DNA of 64,000 nt from Halomontanus rarus (GCF_029338335.1 NZ_CP119799.1), one strand, 5' to 3'. Counted from the stretch's first letter, positions 52,690-62,322 are shown. Numbers and translations are program-made. The notes: generated by a model not told the origin, from the sequence alone.

Positions 52690-53344
52690 GACCAGACACC
52701 ATCGTTTCAAAATACGTACTACTATCCACTTCCTCACCCACTACGCCGAGAAGCCGGATTACGTCGAAGTACTGCGGAGCGCCCTCTTCCGGGAGGAGAC
52801 CTACCGACAACCGCGTCGACTGACATCGAAACACTACATCATTTTCGCGTGGGTGAAGGCACACATACTCCGGCTCATGTGGGACTGCCGCGAAGGATTC
52901 ATCAGTTACTTCCTCCGCTCGTTCCCAACGTCTGCCGCGACTTCGGTTTTCCCGTTGAACACGACCGCGACACGAGCGGAGCGCCGAGTTAGTCACGGCA
53001 CTGGGAAATGTGGAATGAGGTGTTCATCGACGTACAGCGCGAGTTCGTACGGGCGGCCACCGAGGAAGCCCTCGCCTTCGCTCGTGAGCAAGGCATTCGG
53101 GCTCCCGACTCTGTGTTCCGACCAGAGGAACGAGACATCTCCTCAAAGCGGAGTGACTGGTACTGTGCAAGCTCAACAAATTGAGGATGATCTCAGGAAC
53201 CGGTCGATCAACAAATCATCGAGACGGAGTCGAGTCCGGGCGTCTGTCCTCAGAGAGGCATATTCTGACCCCGAATTCAGAAACGTCCTTGATTATCTCC
53301 GTGGAGAATATGGAGGTATTACGGAAGAGAAGGTGTTTTGGTAA
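52690..53344 (+). pseudogene. Unrecognised decayed coding region
   Basis: Protein-like segments lie in different + strand frames: WNEVFIDVQREFVRAATEEALAF, AREQGIRAPDSVFRPEERD (about 53005-53140) and, in the last 170 bp, IEDDLRNRSINKSSRRSR and ASVLREAYSDPEFRNVLDYL ending at 53344. I do not recognise a family. It abuts the IS remnant at 53347. Confidence 0.35.
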
Positions 53345-53346
53345 TG

Positions 53347-53935
53347 TCTAGTTTAGCACCTTCGCTGGTGTCTGTCCGTTGAGTGACTGATGTGGTCGTT
53401 GTGTGTTGTAGTAGTGTACAAACTGTTCAAGTCATTCTCTGACGCTCGCCCGACTGTTCACCCACGAGTTATGGAAGCGGTCAACCCGCATTTTGAGTGT
53501 GTGAAACCACTTCTCGATCAGGTTTCGCTCGACGTAGTTGAGCTGACCGCTCAATCCTAATCAGGAGAGGACAGTCAGATATCCATAGCCATCGACAAGA
53601 AACACTGTGTCGTCGAGATCGTGTTTCTCGGTCAAACGATGCAGGAACGCAGCGGCTGGATCGGTGCCTCATCGTCCGAATACTGCGACATCAAGAATGA
53701 GCCGTGAGTCCAGGTCTATTGCAGCATATACCCAAGACCAATCGTCGTTAATGTTGTCTGCAGTCTCATCAACTGCGACCCGCGACGGCTTCGCCGTCCT
53801 CAGAACTCTTCGAGTTCTGATGGGCCGCACGAGAGCTGTGCTCTCGTGGACATCGGCGGGCCTGGATTTTTGTCAGCCAGACGATGTAGACAGTGACAGA
53901 TTGCTTGGTGAGAGCGTTCTACTCCGATAAAGCGA
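53347..53935 (-). mobile_element. DDE transposase remnant (haloarchaeal IS), interrupted
   Basis: The minus strand reads an integrase-core DDE transposase: VAVDETADNINDDWSWVYAAIDLD (first Asp), LTEKHDLDDTVFLVDGYGYL (second Asp), NYVERNLIEKWFHTLKMRVD (catalytic Glu) and HYYNTQRPHQSLNGQTPA. At least three in-frame stops break it. Three hairpins occupy the region before the first Asp, where other transposases have ordinary linker residues. The IS family is uncertain; it is not the same as the IS6 copy next to it. Confidence 0.8.
53784..53848. repeat. Cluster of three perfect short-loop hairpins
   Basis: Three palindromes lie within 65 bp: GACGGC-TTC-GCCGTC (53784-53798), TCAGAACTC-TTC-GAGTTCTGA (53800-53820) and CACGAGAGC-TGT-GCTCTCGTG (53828-53848). 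Each has a 3-nt loop and 6-, 9- and 9-bp perfect stems. They are inside the transposase remnant. Confidence 0.85.
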
Positions 53936-54019
53936 AGAACCGATTGTGTCTCTCAGAGCGAATAACTGGTCGCGTGGAGGCGGACAGCGAACACCCTGAC
54001 GCAATCACCGTCCGCTTAC

Positions 54020-54716
54020 GGCGGTGTTCAGATAAAGTTGAAGGAGTAAGCCGTGGCGTTTTCTGAGTGTCTATGCCCGAAAACTCACACCTCACTCCTA
54101 GTATCGGCCAGATTGACCTTGATTTTGTGGAGCGAGAAGCAACAACACGGCTGTTTATGAAGATTAGTATTCAGCTCCACCTTGCTGTACTTTCACTTTT
54201 GAATACTGTTCGAATTTTCTAGATATTCGGTGTTGAACGCACTCGATCGACCGTTCACAACTGGGTCCATAGAGCGGATCTACAGCCGGAGTCTGAACAC
54301 TGTCCGGATCACATTGCGATTGACGAGACCGTGATCCGACTCAATGATGAACAGTACTGGCTGTACGCTGCTGTCGATCCTAAATCGAACGATCTGCTCC
54401 ATACAACGTTCGAACCGACTATAAACAAGTTTGTCACAAGTACGTTCTTTACGGAATGCCGCGAGAATAACGACGTTGACGCCGCCGTGTTTCTCGTCGA
54501 TGGCGACAACTCACTGAACGACGCCTGCCAGAAACACGGCCTCGATTTCAGATACGAACGTCACGGAAATCGGAACAGTATCGAACGTGTCTTTCAAGAG
54601 GTAAAACAACGAACCTCTCCGCTCTCAAACTGTTTTAGCAATACTCAACCAGAAACGATTGATCAGTGGCTCAGATCATTCGTCTTCGCATGGAACCAGC
54701 TTATTTGAACACGACC
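54020..54716 (+). mobile_element. IS6-family insertion sequence, 697 bp
   Basis: Inverted ends are GGCGGTGTTCAGATAAAG at 54020-54037 and CTTATTTGAACACGACC at 54700-54716 (reverse complement GGTCGTGTTCAAATAAG). Between them lies a single transposase gene. The ends are imperfect, so the element may be immobile. No obvious 8-bp target duplication is seen. Confidence 0.85.
54073..54708 (+). pseudogene. IS6-family transposase with one nonsense codon
   Basis: The frame from ATG 54073 reads FVEREATTRLFM, VHNWVHRADLQ, and the DDE residues in IAIDETVIRLNDEQYWLYAAVD, VFLVDGDNS and RNSIERVFQEVKQRT, ending at 54708 (WNQLI). A TAG at 54220-54222 (codon 50, after TVRIF) is the only interruption. A single substitution such as GAG to TAG would explain it. 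The rest appears intact. Confidence 0.87.
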
Positions 54717-54912
54717 TTGGACGCAGGGGGTGTTCTACAAAAGCGTGAGTAACCAGCGAACCGGCTTAAGCGAGAATCCGAAGTAGGCACTTCGACGAAC
54801 TACTCATTCTCTCCGGTAGTCGCTCACTCCGTTTCGCATCCATCGAGCGCCAAGGCGGACGACTTCCCCGTCGCTTGGTCGCTGGACACTCCTGCGGGTC
54901 AGCGATGGTTCG

Positions 54913-56037
54913 CTATTCGAGCAGAAACTCCTCGGGCGAGAGCGAGTAGCCGCGCACGAACGCTTTCTGGACGTCGTCGTATTCGCCCCGATACTCCCGT
55001 GGACGGCGAACGGACGTTTCGGGAGCGTCGTCGACTAGATAATTGACGACGTAAATCTCTCCGTCATCGAACTGGATCCAGCCCGTGTACCCGGTGTCTG
55101 CGTTCGGACTCCGATCGTACTCGAGCGGAAGAATTCGGGCGTGGGCGTCGTCACGCTCGCGGGCCAGGCAGGAGTCGACGTCCGTCAGCACCGCGAACGT
55201 ATTCTGGGTCCAGGAACCGAGCCAGCCACTTCCGCCTTGCATGAATCGGTGCGTGATCAGGACGCGCTCGTCGTTCAGCAATCCAGCGACGGGGCGATGA
55301 CAGCCCGGAATCGGCATGCGATAAACGCCTTTCCAGGTTTCGCCGCCGTCGTGACTAATCGCCTTGTACGCATCTTTCCCGTCGCCAGAGTTTTCGCGCA
55401 GAATGCAAACGAGTTCGCCGCCGGGAAGTTCGAGTACGCTCGCTTCGCAGAGCCGTAACTCTGAGTCGCTCGCGACGGTGATCGGACCTGTCCAGGTGTC
55501 GCCCTCGTCGTCTGTGAGCCAAGTCGTCACCTCCCAGCACGTCTCGGAAGCCCCCGCACCGGTCGGCGAGTGGGTGGTGACGAGCCACCGACCCGTGTGC
55601 TCGCCACGGGTGAGTTCGACTGGTTGGTCGGGGACGATTCCCGTCGTCGGCGTCTCGAGAGGATCGCTCCAAGATCGACCGTCGTCGCTGAACAGCAGGT
55701 AATTTCGTGTTTCAGTGACCCCGCTCCCGTACTCGCCGAGCGATCCCGGGACCTCGTTGACGATGGCCGCGAGGCGACCGTCCGGGAGCGTTGCGATGCG
55801 CGGACAGTCCCAGAACGCATCGTCGGTCGCCGTCTTTGGTTGGGTCAGTTGTCGTTTCTCCGACCACGTCCGACCGCGATCGAACGACTCCACGAGGACG
55901 ATACACGAGTACTGCCGGTCGGCGTGATGCGTCGTCTCGACGAACACGCACAGGAGCCGCCCGTCATCAGTTAACGTGACGTCTGGAAACGCCTCATAGA
56001 TTCCAGTATCTCGACTCACGTCGAATTTATCAACCAT
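54913..56037 (-). CDS. Sialidase-fold (BNR repeat) exo-glycosidase-like protein
   Basis: This 374-aa protein has four Asp-box motifs of a six-bladed beta-propeller: SFDRGRTWSE, SDDGRSWS, TDDEGDTWT and SHDGGETWK. The family includes sialidases and other exo-glycosidases; the sialidase Arg triad cannot be confirmed by eye. The ATG at 56037 is favoured because a TATATAC stretch (56066-56073) lies about 32 nt upstream; two other in-frame starts lie further upstream. No signal peptide is obvious. It ends near the IS6 element. Confidence 0.78.
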   Translation of the reverse strand: MVDKFDVSRDTGIYEAFPDVTLTDDGRLLCVFVETTHHADRQYSCIVLVESFDRGRTWSEKRQLTQPKTATDDAFWDCPRIATLPDGRLAAIVNEVPGSLGEYGSGVTETRNYLLFSDDGRSWSDPLETPTTGIVPDQPVELTRGEHTGRWLVTTHSPTGAGASETCWEVTTWLTDDEGDTWTGPITVASDSELRLCEASVLELPGGELVCILRENSGDGKDAYKAISHDGGETWKGVYRMPIPGCHRPVAGLLNDERVLITHRFMQGGSGWLGSWTQNTFAVLTDVDSCLARERDDAHARILPLEYDRSPNADTGYTGWIQFDDGEIYVVNYLVDDAPETSVRRPREYRGEYDDVQKAFVRGYSLSPEEFLLE

Positions 56038-56614
56038 TCTCCGTTCGACGTGCATAGTCGAGTCCCATATACACTTCCCTTGAGGGGACGATCGGTATCG
56101 TGGCGATTGACCGATCAATTCGACGTGATCCTCATGAACAGGTCGGCATTCCTCGAGTCGCTATCCGTACAGCGCGTCGCAGTACGATTGGAGGTCGAGA
56201 GGGAACCGCCGATCGAACGATAGGGCGGCGAAACGAACGAACCGGATGTTCAGGGATCAAGGTGTGCGGTGATTCGATCGAGCAAACCTGGTTCGGCGCC
56301 GGTGACGTCGGCGATCCGCTCACGTCGGAGATTGTCTCTGCACTGGTTGTCGGTTCGAGAAGACGCACTCGACCATATATGTGTATCTGTCTGTGAGGCG
56401 TTGAGCCCATGGTTTCGAACATGAACGTGAACCTTTAAGATCCTCTCATAGAGTCTATCGATATGTACATCCGTACCGAGGCGATAGACTTGGAATCGTA
56501 TGTGCCCTCATCAAGGTGGAGCTATTGCCTGTTTAACGACGCTCTATCAGCGCGACCCGTTCGGAATCGTGGGGATGAGAGCGGCTCACCGACCTTTGGG
56601 ACGGAGTGGTCCTC
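56038..56614. promoter_or_regulatory. Divergent intergenic region
   Basis: This gap lies between the sialidase-like gene (minus) and the TIM-barrel gene (plus). It holds the TATA-like stretch at 56066-56073. No gene is evident and no further signal is clear. Confidence 0.4.
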
Positions 56615-57793
56615 GTGAACGCCGCGATCTGGGCGCACCCGTGGGACCTCCTCGACGAGGGACCGGAGTCAGCTTTCGAGCGACTCCTGAATCTTGGTAT
56701 CACGAAGGTCAATCTGGCGACGACGATGCACTCGGTCCAGACGCTGAACCCGCACAACCCCGAGCGAAAGACGTTCTTCGCCGACGCGAGTGCGTACTTC
56801 CAACCGGACGCGGATCGATACGGGTCGATCGAACCCGACCCGAATGAGACGATGGGCGAGAAAGACTGGTGTCACCGGGTGGCGACGGCCGCAGATGAGA
56901 TCGGCATCACGCTGACCTCGTGGCTGGTACCGTTTCACAGCTCGAAACAGGGGCGACGCCACCCCGAGGCGACGATTGAGTCGCCGTTCGGTGACTCGCT
57001 CGTCTGGGGGCTCTGCCCGTCGAATCCACGCGTTCAGCGCTACGGAGAGGCCCTCGTCGCCGACGTGGCGACAGGCCGGGGGTTCGACGGCGTGGAGATG
57101 GAACTCGCCGATTACCAGTATGGCACCGGCTACGGCTGGCACCACCAGGAGTTTTTCACCGACCTCGGCGACCTGGGCGAGTTTCTCTTCGGACTGTGCT
57201 TCTGCGAGCACTGTCTCTCGAACGCACGAGCCGCGGGAGTCGATGTCGACGCCGCGCGCAAGGCCGCGAAGACCGGTTTGGAGGCTCGGTTCGATGGCGC
57301 GATCGCCGCCGATACCGACGTAGGCGGATGGCTGACCGAGCATCCCGAATTGCGCATGTACGCGGAGGTCCGCCGTGACACGCTCGCAGAGCTTTTCGAG
57401 TCGTTCGCCAACACGATCGCTCCTGAGCCGTTCACTTACTACCTCAAGATGGGCGGGCTCGGTGACGATCGGATGAGCGTCGAACACTCCTGGAAGCACG
57501 GTCTGGATCTCGAACGACTCTCCGAGTTCGTCAACGACGTCACGGTCCTGGCTTATCACTCGGATCCGACCGTCGTTCGTGATGACGTCCGAACCACCGA
57601 TTCGCTCGTCGACGCCCCCGTAACCGCCGGGATCCTGGCGGGCCATCCCATCGTCGACTCCTACGACCAGCTCGAATCGCAGGTTTCGGCGGCGGTATCC
57701 GCCGGCGCGTCCGAGCTTTCGTTTTACGGGTACGGCGTCGTCCCCGAGCGAAACCTCGAGTGGATCGGAACGGCGCTCGAATCGGTCGCCTGA
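56615..57793 (+). CDS. Unknown TIM-barrel protein resembling uncharacterised glycosidase-like (GHL) families
   Basis: The product (392 aa from the GTG at 56615, which follows GGAG at an 8-nt spacer) has barrel strands such as LGITKVNLATTMHS, GRGFDGVEMELADYQYG (acidic residues at a likely active site), FGLCFCEHCLSNARAAGVD and PFTYYLKMGGL. The CFCEHC segment recalls a Cys motif in hypothetical glycosyl-hydrolase-like families. Length and pattern fit a single (beta/alpha)8 barrel. I cannot name the family or substrate. In this gene set a sugar-directed role is likely. Confidence 0.7.
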   Translation: MNAAIWAHPWDLLDEGPESAFERLLNLGITKVNLATTMHSVQTLNPHNPERKTFFADASAYFQPDADRYGSIEPDPNETMGEKDWCHRVATAADEIGITLTSWLVPFHSSKQGRRHPEATIESPFGDSLVWGLCPSNPRVQRYGEALVADVATGRGFDGVEMELADYQYGTGYGWHHQEFFTDLGDLGEFLFGLCFCEHCLSNARAAGVDVDAARKAAKTGLEARFDGAIAADTDVGGWLTEHPELRMYAEVRRDTLAELFESFANTIAPEPFTYYLKMGGLGDDRMSVEHSWKHGLDLERLSEFVNDVTVLAYHSDPTVVRDDVRTTDSLVDAPVTAGILAGHPIVDSYDQLESQVSAAVSAGASELSFYGYGVVPERNLEWIGTALESVA

Positions 57794-57915
57794 GCGAGAG
57801 GGACGGGTGACGAGCAGGGGACGTGAGCAACCGGAGGGAGAGACTGGAACGATCGACGTGGATTGACCCGGATGCGGTACGGTGGCACGTCGTGGCCTTC
57901 GTACTCCTCGGAAGT

Positions 57916-58378
57916 TCATTCGAACATATGTCGGCGGACGATTCCGATCTCGACCGTGTCGCGATGATCCAACGTTTCGATCCCAATCGCGTCGACGAGT
58001 ACGTCGAGACGCACAACGTTCCGCACTCGGTGATCCGGATGGGGGTTGTTGGGTCGGTGGGTAAGGGCGACCGCGGGATCACACTCCCGAATCAGTTTGC
58101 TCACCCGATCTCGCTTCTCGAGTGTCGGTTCGAGGCGTTCGTTCGGGTTGTCAAGGATTTCGTACTCGATGCCGGCGACCGACGGGGCGTCAGACGTCTT
58201 CGCCCGGCGGTGCTCAACGAGTTCTGAGCCGCCCTGTTCGTGGTGGCCGTCGCGACCATCTGTCACCGACACGAACTGAACGTTGTGACCAGCCTGCGTG
58301 CAGGCGATGCCGAGGCCACCCGCCCGGGAGAACGAAATCGTCTAGATGTGCACCGATAACGAGTAGTTGTTGGGGCAT
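57916..58378 (-). pseudogene. PIG-L (LmbE-like) deacetylase, frameshifted
   Basis: The N-terminus LLVIGAHLDDFVL carries the AHxDD metal motif of PIG-L deacetylases. The frame then shifts, and SVTDGRDGHHEQGG, AGIEYEILDNPNERLEPTLE, VSKLIRECDPAVALTHRPNN and PHPDHR follow in the other frame, ending at 57916. The second half of the family is largely missing. Intact members remove acetyl groups from N-acetylglucosamine derivatives, which hints that amino sugars were once a substrate of the locus. Confidence 0.8.
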
Positions 58379-58564
58379 ACATGAATACCAGATTTCCGTA
58401 TCAAATGCTTGCGATCGTCGTGAGACGACAGCCTGCGATGGTTTCGTTTCGGGTTTTGGTCGAGTGCTTGGTGTCCTTCTGTACTTATTGTTCCGTCAGG
58501 ACCGTTCTTCGGACGATACCAAACCCGTAACACGGAAAGATATATACTCTCGCCGTTTGACCGA

Positions 58565-58879
58565 ATGGACGGTAAACCATCGATGGAGATGTCACTGTTT
58601 CTATTACCGATAGTGGACGAGCAACGAGAACACATCCGACAGCGCGGCGTTTCCGACGCGGTGAATCACGCACCTGAGAGCATCGAGGAAACGCAACCAT
58701 ACGAGTTCGACTACCCCGAACGCATCGAACCCGACCTCTATGGGACGAACGGCACCTTCCGCGCCGTCGAGAGTGACGTCCTGCTGACGGATGTCACTCG
58801 GCGCAGAACGGATGGGAGTAGCGCGGATCCTGGCCGTTTTCGCGATTGGGTTCACGGCGGTACGGAGGACTATACGTGA
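58565..58879 (+). CDS. Small ORF coupled to the beta-mannosidase gene
   Basis: This 104-aa frame (or shorter from ATGs at 58580 or 58586) ends with TGA at 58877-58879, overlapping the GTG start of the GH2 gene by 4 nt (GTGA). That overlap and a TATATA stretch at 58543-58548 argue for real translation. The segment RIEPDLYGTNGTFRAVESDV resembles the C-terminal domain of Gfo/Idh oxidoreductases, so it may be the tail of a decayed one. No firm family. Confidence 0.45.
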   Translation: MDGKPSMEMSLFLLPIVDEQREHIRQRGVSDAVNHAPESIEETQPYEFDYPERIEPDLYGTNGTFRAVESDVLLTDVTRRRTDGSSADPGRFRDWVHGGTEDYT

Positions 58880-61467
58880 CCGACGCGTCGCCAGTGGAAC
58901 GCGTATCGACCTCTCGCAGCGGCGACGTGGCCGGCGACGTGAAGTCGCTGAACGGTCGCTGGGAATTTCGCCAGGCAGGTTCGACGGACGACTCGTGGCT
59001 GCCGGCGACCGTTCCGGGTGATGTCTACACGGACCTTGAGGACAATGACGTCATCCCCGACCCGACCGTTGCGGACAACGAACTCGATGTCCAGTGGGTC
59101 GCGAAAACCGACTGGGTCTATCGCCGGACGTTCGAGGTCGACGAGCCGTTCGTGCACCACGACGTGCTCGAACTCGAGTGTCTCGGGCTCGATACGGTCG
59201 CCGAGGTGTCGATCAACGGAACCACCGTCGTCGAGAGCGAGACCATGTATCGAAAACACGCTGCAGACGTGGGCGCCCACGTTCGGGCAGGCGAGAACAT
59301 GATCACGATCAAATTCCGATCGCCTGTCGACTACGCTACTGAGCGTCGCGATGCCCACGCCTACGAAGTTCCTGCGCTCCGATACCCCGTCGACCAGCCG
59401 GCGCGGAACTTCATCCGCAAAGCCCAGTGTCACTTCGGCTGGGACTGGGGGCCCTGCCTCCCGGGCGTCGGGATCTGGCGAGACGTTCGACTCGTCGGCT
59501 ACACGGCCCCACGCGTCGAGTCGGTGACCGTCGAGCAGACCCACGCCGCCGGCGACGTCACGCTTCACGTGCGCGCCGCTCTCACCGTCCCGAACGGCGG
59601 GAGCTACGCGGTCCGCGCCGCCGTTCCGGAGGCAGCCGGTGCACCCGAAACGGTCCGGACGGTCGACCTTCGGCCCGGCGAGGCGACGGTTCGACTCGAT
59701 GTCGATGTCGAGGACCCCGACCAATGGTGGCCGAACGGTTACGGTGACCAACCGCTGTACGACCTCCGCGTCTCCGCGTTTGACGCCGAACGTGACCGGC
59801 CCGCCGGGCCCGACCTCGACGGCCGCACGGGTCTCACCCGGCGGATCGGCTTTCGCAAAATCGATCTCGTTCGCGAGGCGGACGGGAACGGCGAGACCTT
59901 CCGGTTCGAGGTCAATGGCGAACCGATCTTTGCGAAGGGGGCGAACTGGATCCCGGCCGAGCCGACTCGCGGCCGACTCGAGACGTCGACGTACGACGAT
60001 CTGTTGACCAGCGCCGCCGCCGCGAACATGAACATGATCCGCGTCTGGGGCGGCGGCTACTACGAACTCGACGCCTTCTACGAGCGCTGTGACGAACTGG
60101 GCCTCCTCGTCTGGCAGGACTTCATGTTCTCGTGTGCGTTGTACCCCGCTGACGACGCGTTCGTCGACCGTGTCGAACGGGAGGCGCGGTATCAGACTCG
60201 CCGACTCTCGACGCATCCCTCGCTGGCGGTGTGGTGCGGGAACAACGAGAACGAGATGTCTATCGAGAGCTGGTTCGACGACGAAGCCCACATCGACCAG
60301 CTACGGGCCGACTACGAGCAACTTGTGGACTCGCTCGGTGACGTCGTCGCGCAAGAGGACCCCGAACGGTCGTTCTGGCCCGGATCCCCGTCGAGCGGCG
60401 CCGGCGAGTACGCCCCAGACGACGAGACTCGCGGCGACATCCACTTCTGGGATGTCTGGCACGACGGGGCGTCGTTCGACCGGTACCTCGAGGTTGAACC
60501 CCGGTTCGTCTCGGAGTTCGGCTATCAGTCGTTCGCCTCGAACGAGACGCTCGCACAGGTGGTTCCCGAAGGACACCGCAACCCCACGGCGCCGCTCATG
60601 GAACACCACCAGCGCCACCCGAACGGCAACGCCCACCAGCTGGAGCAGATGGCCGACACCTTCCGCGTCCCCTTCGGGTTCGAGGACTTCGTCTATCTCA
60701 GCCAGGTCCAGCAGGGGCTGGCGATGAAGACGGCCATCGAGCACTGGCGGCGCCTCCAGCCGTACTGCATGGGAACACTCTACTGGCAGCTGAACGACCT
60801 CTGGCCGTGCGCCTCGTGGTCCTCGATCGAGTACGGCGGGGACTGGAAGGCGCTTCATCACCTCGCCCGCCGCTTCTACGCGCCGGTTCTGGTCTCTGTC
60901 GCCCCCGCCGAGGACGGGGATACCTTCGACGTCTGGGTGACGAACGACCGCCCGACGGCCCGAACGGGGCGACTCTCGATCACCGTCCGCACCTTCGATG
61001 GCAAAACGCTGTTCGAAGCGAGTCCAGAGGTGCGCATCGAGGCGGGAGGGAGCCGGTCCGTTTACTCCCTCGAGATCGACGACCTCCCCCGGGACGTCGA
61101 TCCGACTCGCTCCATGATCCGGGTCGATTTCGACGGCGACGACGACACGTACGCCAACCATGCGTTCTTCGAGCCCTACAAGCGCCTCGACCTGCCCGAT
61201 CCGGATCTCGACGTGACCGTCGCCGATGGGACGGTCACCGTCGAGGCGTCCGGTGCCGCGCTGTTCGTTGCGCTCTCGGCTCCCGGCGTCCGGTTTACGG
61301 ACAACTACGTCCACCTCGAAGCGGGCGAACGCGCCTCGTTCGAGTATAAACCGGTACGGATCGATCCGGCGGACGCGGCCGGCGACGCCGATTCCCTCCT
61401 CGACACCGAGTCGCCCCGTGAAACGCTCTCGATCACGCATCTTCGGGAGACGTACGCCGACCAGTAA
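58876..61467 (+). CDS. GH2 beta-mannosidase
   Basis: This 863-aa protein has the five-domain GH2 layout: sugar-binding domain (LNGRWEFRQAG), immunoglobulin-like domains, the barrel and a C-terminal sandwich. QCHFGWDWGPCLPGVGIWRD is typical of beta-mannosidases. The acid/base is Glu458 (WCGNNENE) and the nucleophile is Glu547 (FVSEFGYQS). The GTG at 58876 is preceded by GGAGG (58864-58868) at a 7-nt spacer, and overlaps the upstream small ORF. Beta-mannosidases release mannose from the non-reducing end of beta-mannosides, for example beta-mannan or the N-glycan core. No signal peptide, so cytoplasmic. Confidence 0.93.
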   Translation: MTDASPVERVSTSRSGDVAGDVKSLNGRWEFRQAGSTDDSWLPATVPGDVYTDLEDNDVIPDPTVADNELDVQWVAKTDWVYRRTFEVDEPFVHHDVLELECLGLDTVAEVSINGTTVVESETMYRKHAADVGAHVRAGENMITIKFRSPVDYATERRDAHAYEVPALRYPVDQPARNFIRKAQCHFGWDWGPCLPGVGIWRDVRLVGYTAPRVESVTVEQTHAAGDVTLHVRAALTVPNGGSYAVRAAVPEAAGAPETVRTVDLRPGEATVRLDVDVEDPDQWWPNGYGDQPLYDLRVSAFDAERDRPAGPDLDGRTGLTRRIGFRKIDLVREADGNGETFRFEVNGEPIFAKGANWIPAEPTRGRLETSTYDDLLTSAAAANMNMIRVWGGGYYELDAFYERCDELGLLVWQDFMFSCALYPADDAFVDRVEREARYQTRRLSTHPSLAVWCGNNENEMSIESWFDDEAHIDQLRADYEQLVDSLGDVVAQEDPERSFWPGSPSSGAGEYAPDDETRGDIHFWDVWHDGASFDRYLEVEPRFVSEFGYQSFASNETLAQVVPEGHRNPTAPLMEHHQRHPNGNAHQLEQMADTFRVPFGFEDFVYLSQVQQGLAMKTAIEHWRRLQPYCMGTLYWQLNDLWPCASWSSIEYGGDWKALHHLARRFYAPVLVSVAPAEDGDTFDVWVTNDRPTARTGRLSITVRTFDGKTLFEASPEVRIEAGGSRSVYSLEIDDLPRDVDPTRSMIRVDFDGDDDTYANHAFFEPYKRLDLPDPDLDVTVADGTVTVEASGAALFVALSAPGVRFTDNYVHLEAGERASFEYKPVRIDPADAAGDADSLLDTESPRETLSITHLRETYADQ

Positions 61468-61515
61468 CTCGCTCCGTCTCAGCGGCCGACCGCGGAAAAT
61501 TCACCTTCCACCCGC

Positions 61516-62322
61516 TTACAGCTGCAGGCCGACTTCGTTCATGCCGGCGTCGACGTCGAGGGTCGTTCCCGTGATGTATGAGGCCGCGTCGGAGGCGAGA
61601 AACGCGATGGCCTCGGCCTGCTCGCGCGGGTGTGCGTGCCGGCGGAGGATCGCCGGCCCGTCTTCGCTCGGCTCCGTCAGTTCCTTGATGCGCTCACGGG
61701 CGGTCTCGTCGTCGACGTTCCCGAGGTGGTAATCGGTGATCGTCCACCCGGGGGAAACGGCGTTCGCACGGATGCCGTCCTCGGCGTGGTCACAGGCGAC
61801 GTCGCGGGTGAGCGCCATCACGCCGGCCTTCGTGGCGTCGTAAAGGCCCCACTCCTTGCGTCCGACCGTGGCGTTTGCCGACGCCAGGTTGACGATTGCG
61901 CCGCCGTCCCGGGCCATGACCGGAATGGCGTGGCGACAGCTCCGAGCAATCCCCTGAAGATTCACGTCGACGATCCGGGCCATGTCCTCGTCGTCCGACT
62001 CCGGGAGCGACGAGGCAGGAATTCGGATCCCCACGTTGTTGACGAGGACGTCGATGCCGCCGAACGCGTCGTCGACGCGCCCGATGGCCGCCTCGACGCT
62101 CGCGTCGTCGGTCACGTCGCACTCGAGCGCCAGCGCGTCGGCCTCGACGTCGGCGGCCGCCACCGTCCGATCGGCCATCGTCTGGTCGACGTCGAGAACG
62201 GCCACGTCGGCCCCCTCGCGAGCGAACAGTTTCGCGGTCTCCTCACCGATACCGAGCGCGCGTTCGGTGTGTGCTCCGCCGCCGACTACCACCGCTGTCG
62301 TCCCGTCGAATCGTCCGGACAT
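61516..62322 (-). CDS. Short-chain dehydrogenase/reductase
   Basis: A 268-aa classical SDR. It has a glycine-rich start (AVVVGGGAHTERALGIGE), NNVG, active-site Asn121, Ser148 (NLASAN), and Tyr161/Lys165 (GLYDATKAG). It ends with SYITGTTLDVDAGM, typical of the family. Probably NAD(P)-linked oxidation of a sugar or sugar alcohol. It converges on the beta-mannosidase gene (48-bp gap) and is divergent from the ThuA gene at 62454. Confidence 0.93.
   Translation of the reverse strand: MSGRFDGTTAVVVGGGAHTERALGIGEETAKLFAREGADVAVLDVDQTMADRTVAAADVEADALALECDVTDDASVEAAIGRVDDAFGGIDVLVNNVGIRIPASSLPESDDEDMARIVDVNLQGIARSCRHAIPVMARDGGAIVNLASANATVGRKEWGLYDATKAGVMALTRDVACDHAEDGIRANAVSPGWTITDYHLGNVDDETARERIKELTEPSEDGPAILRRHAHPREQAEAIAFLASDAASYITGTTLDVDAGMNEVGLQL

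Noticed and set aside
53784..53848. CRISPR-like repeat
   Set aside because: The three hairpins differ in sequence and have no equal spacers; they are palindromes, not direct repeats.
58870..60291. Long minus-strand frame opposite the beta-mannosidase gene
   Set aside because: Antisense shadow of a gene with identified catalytic residues.
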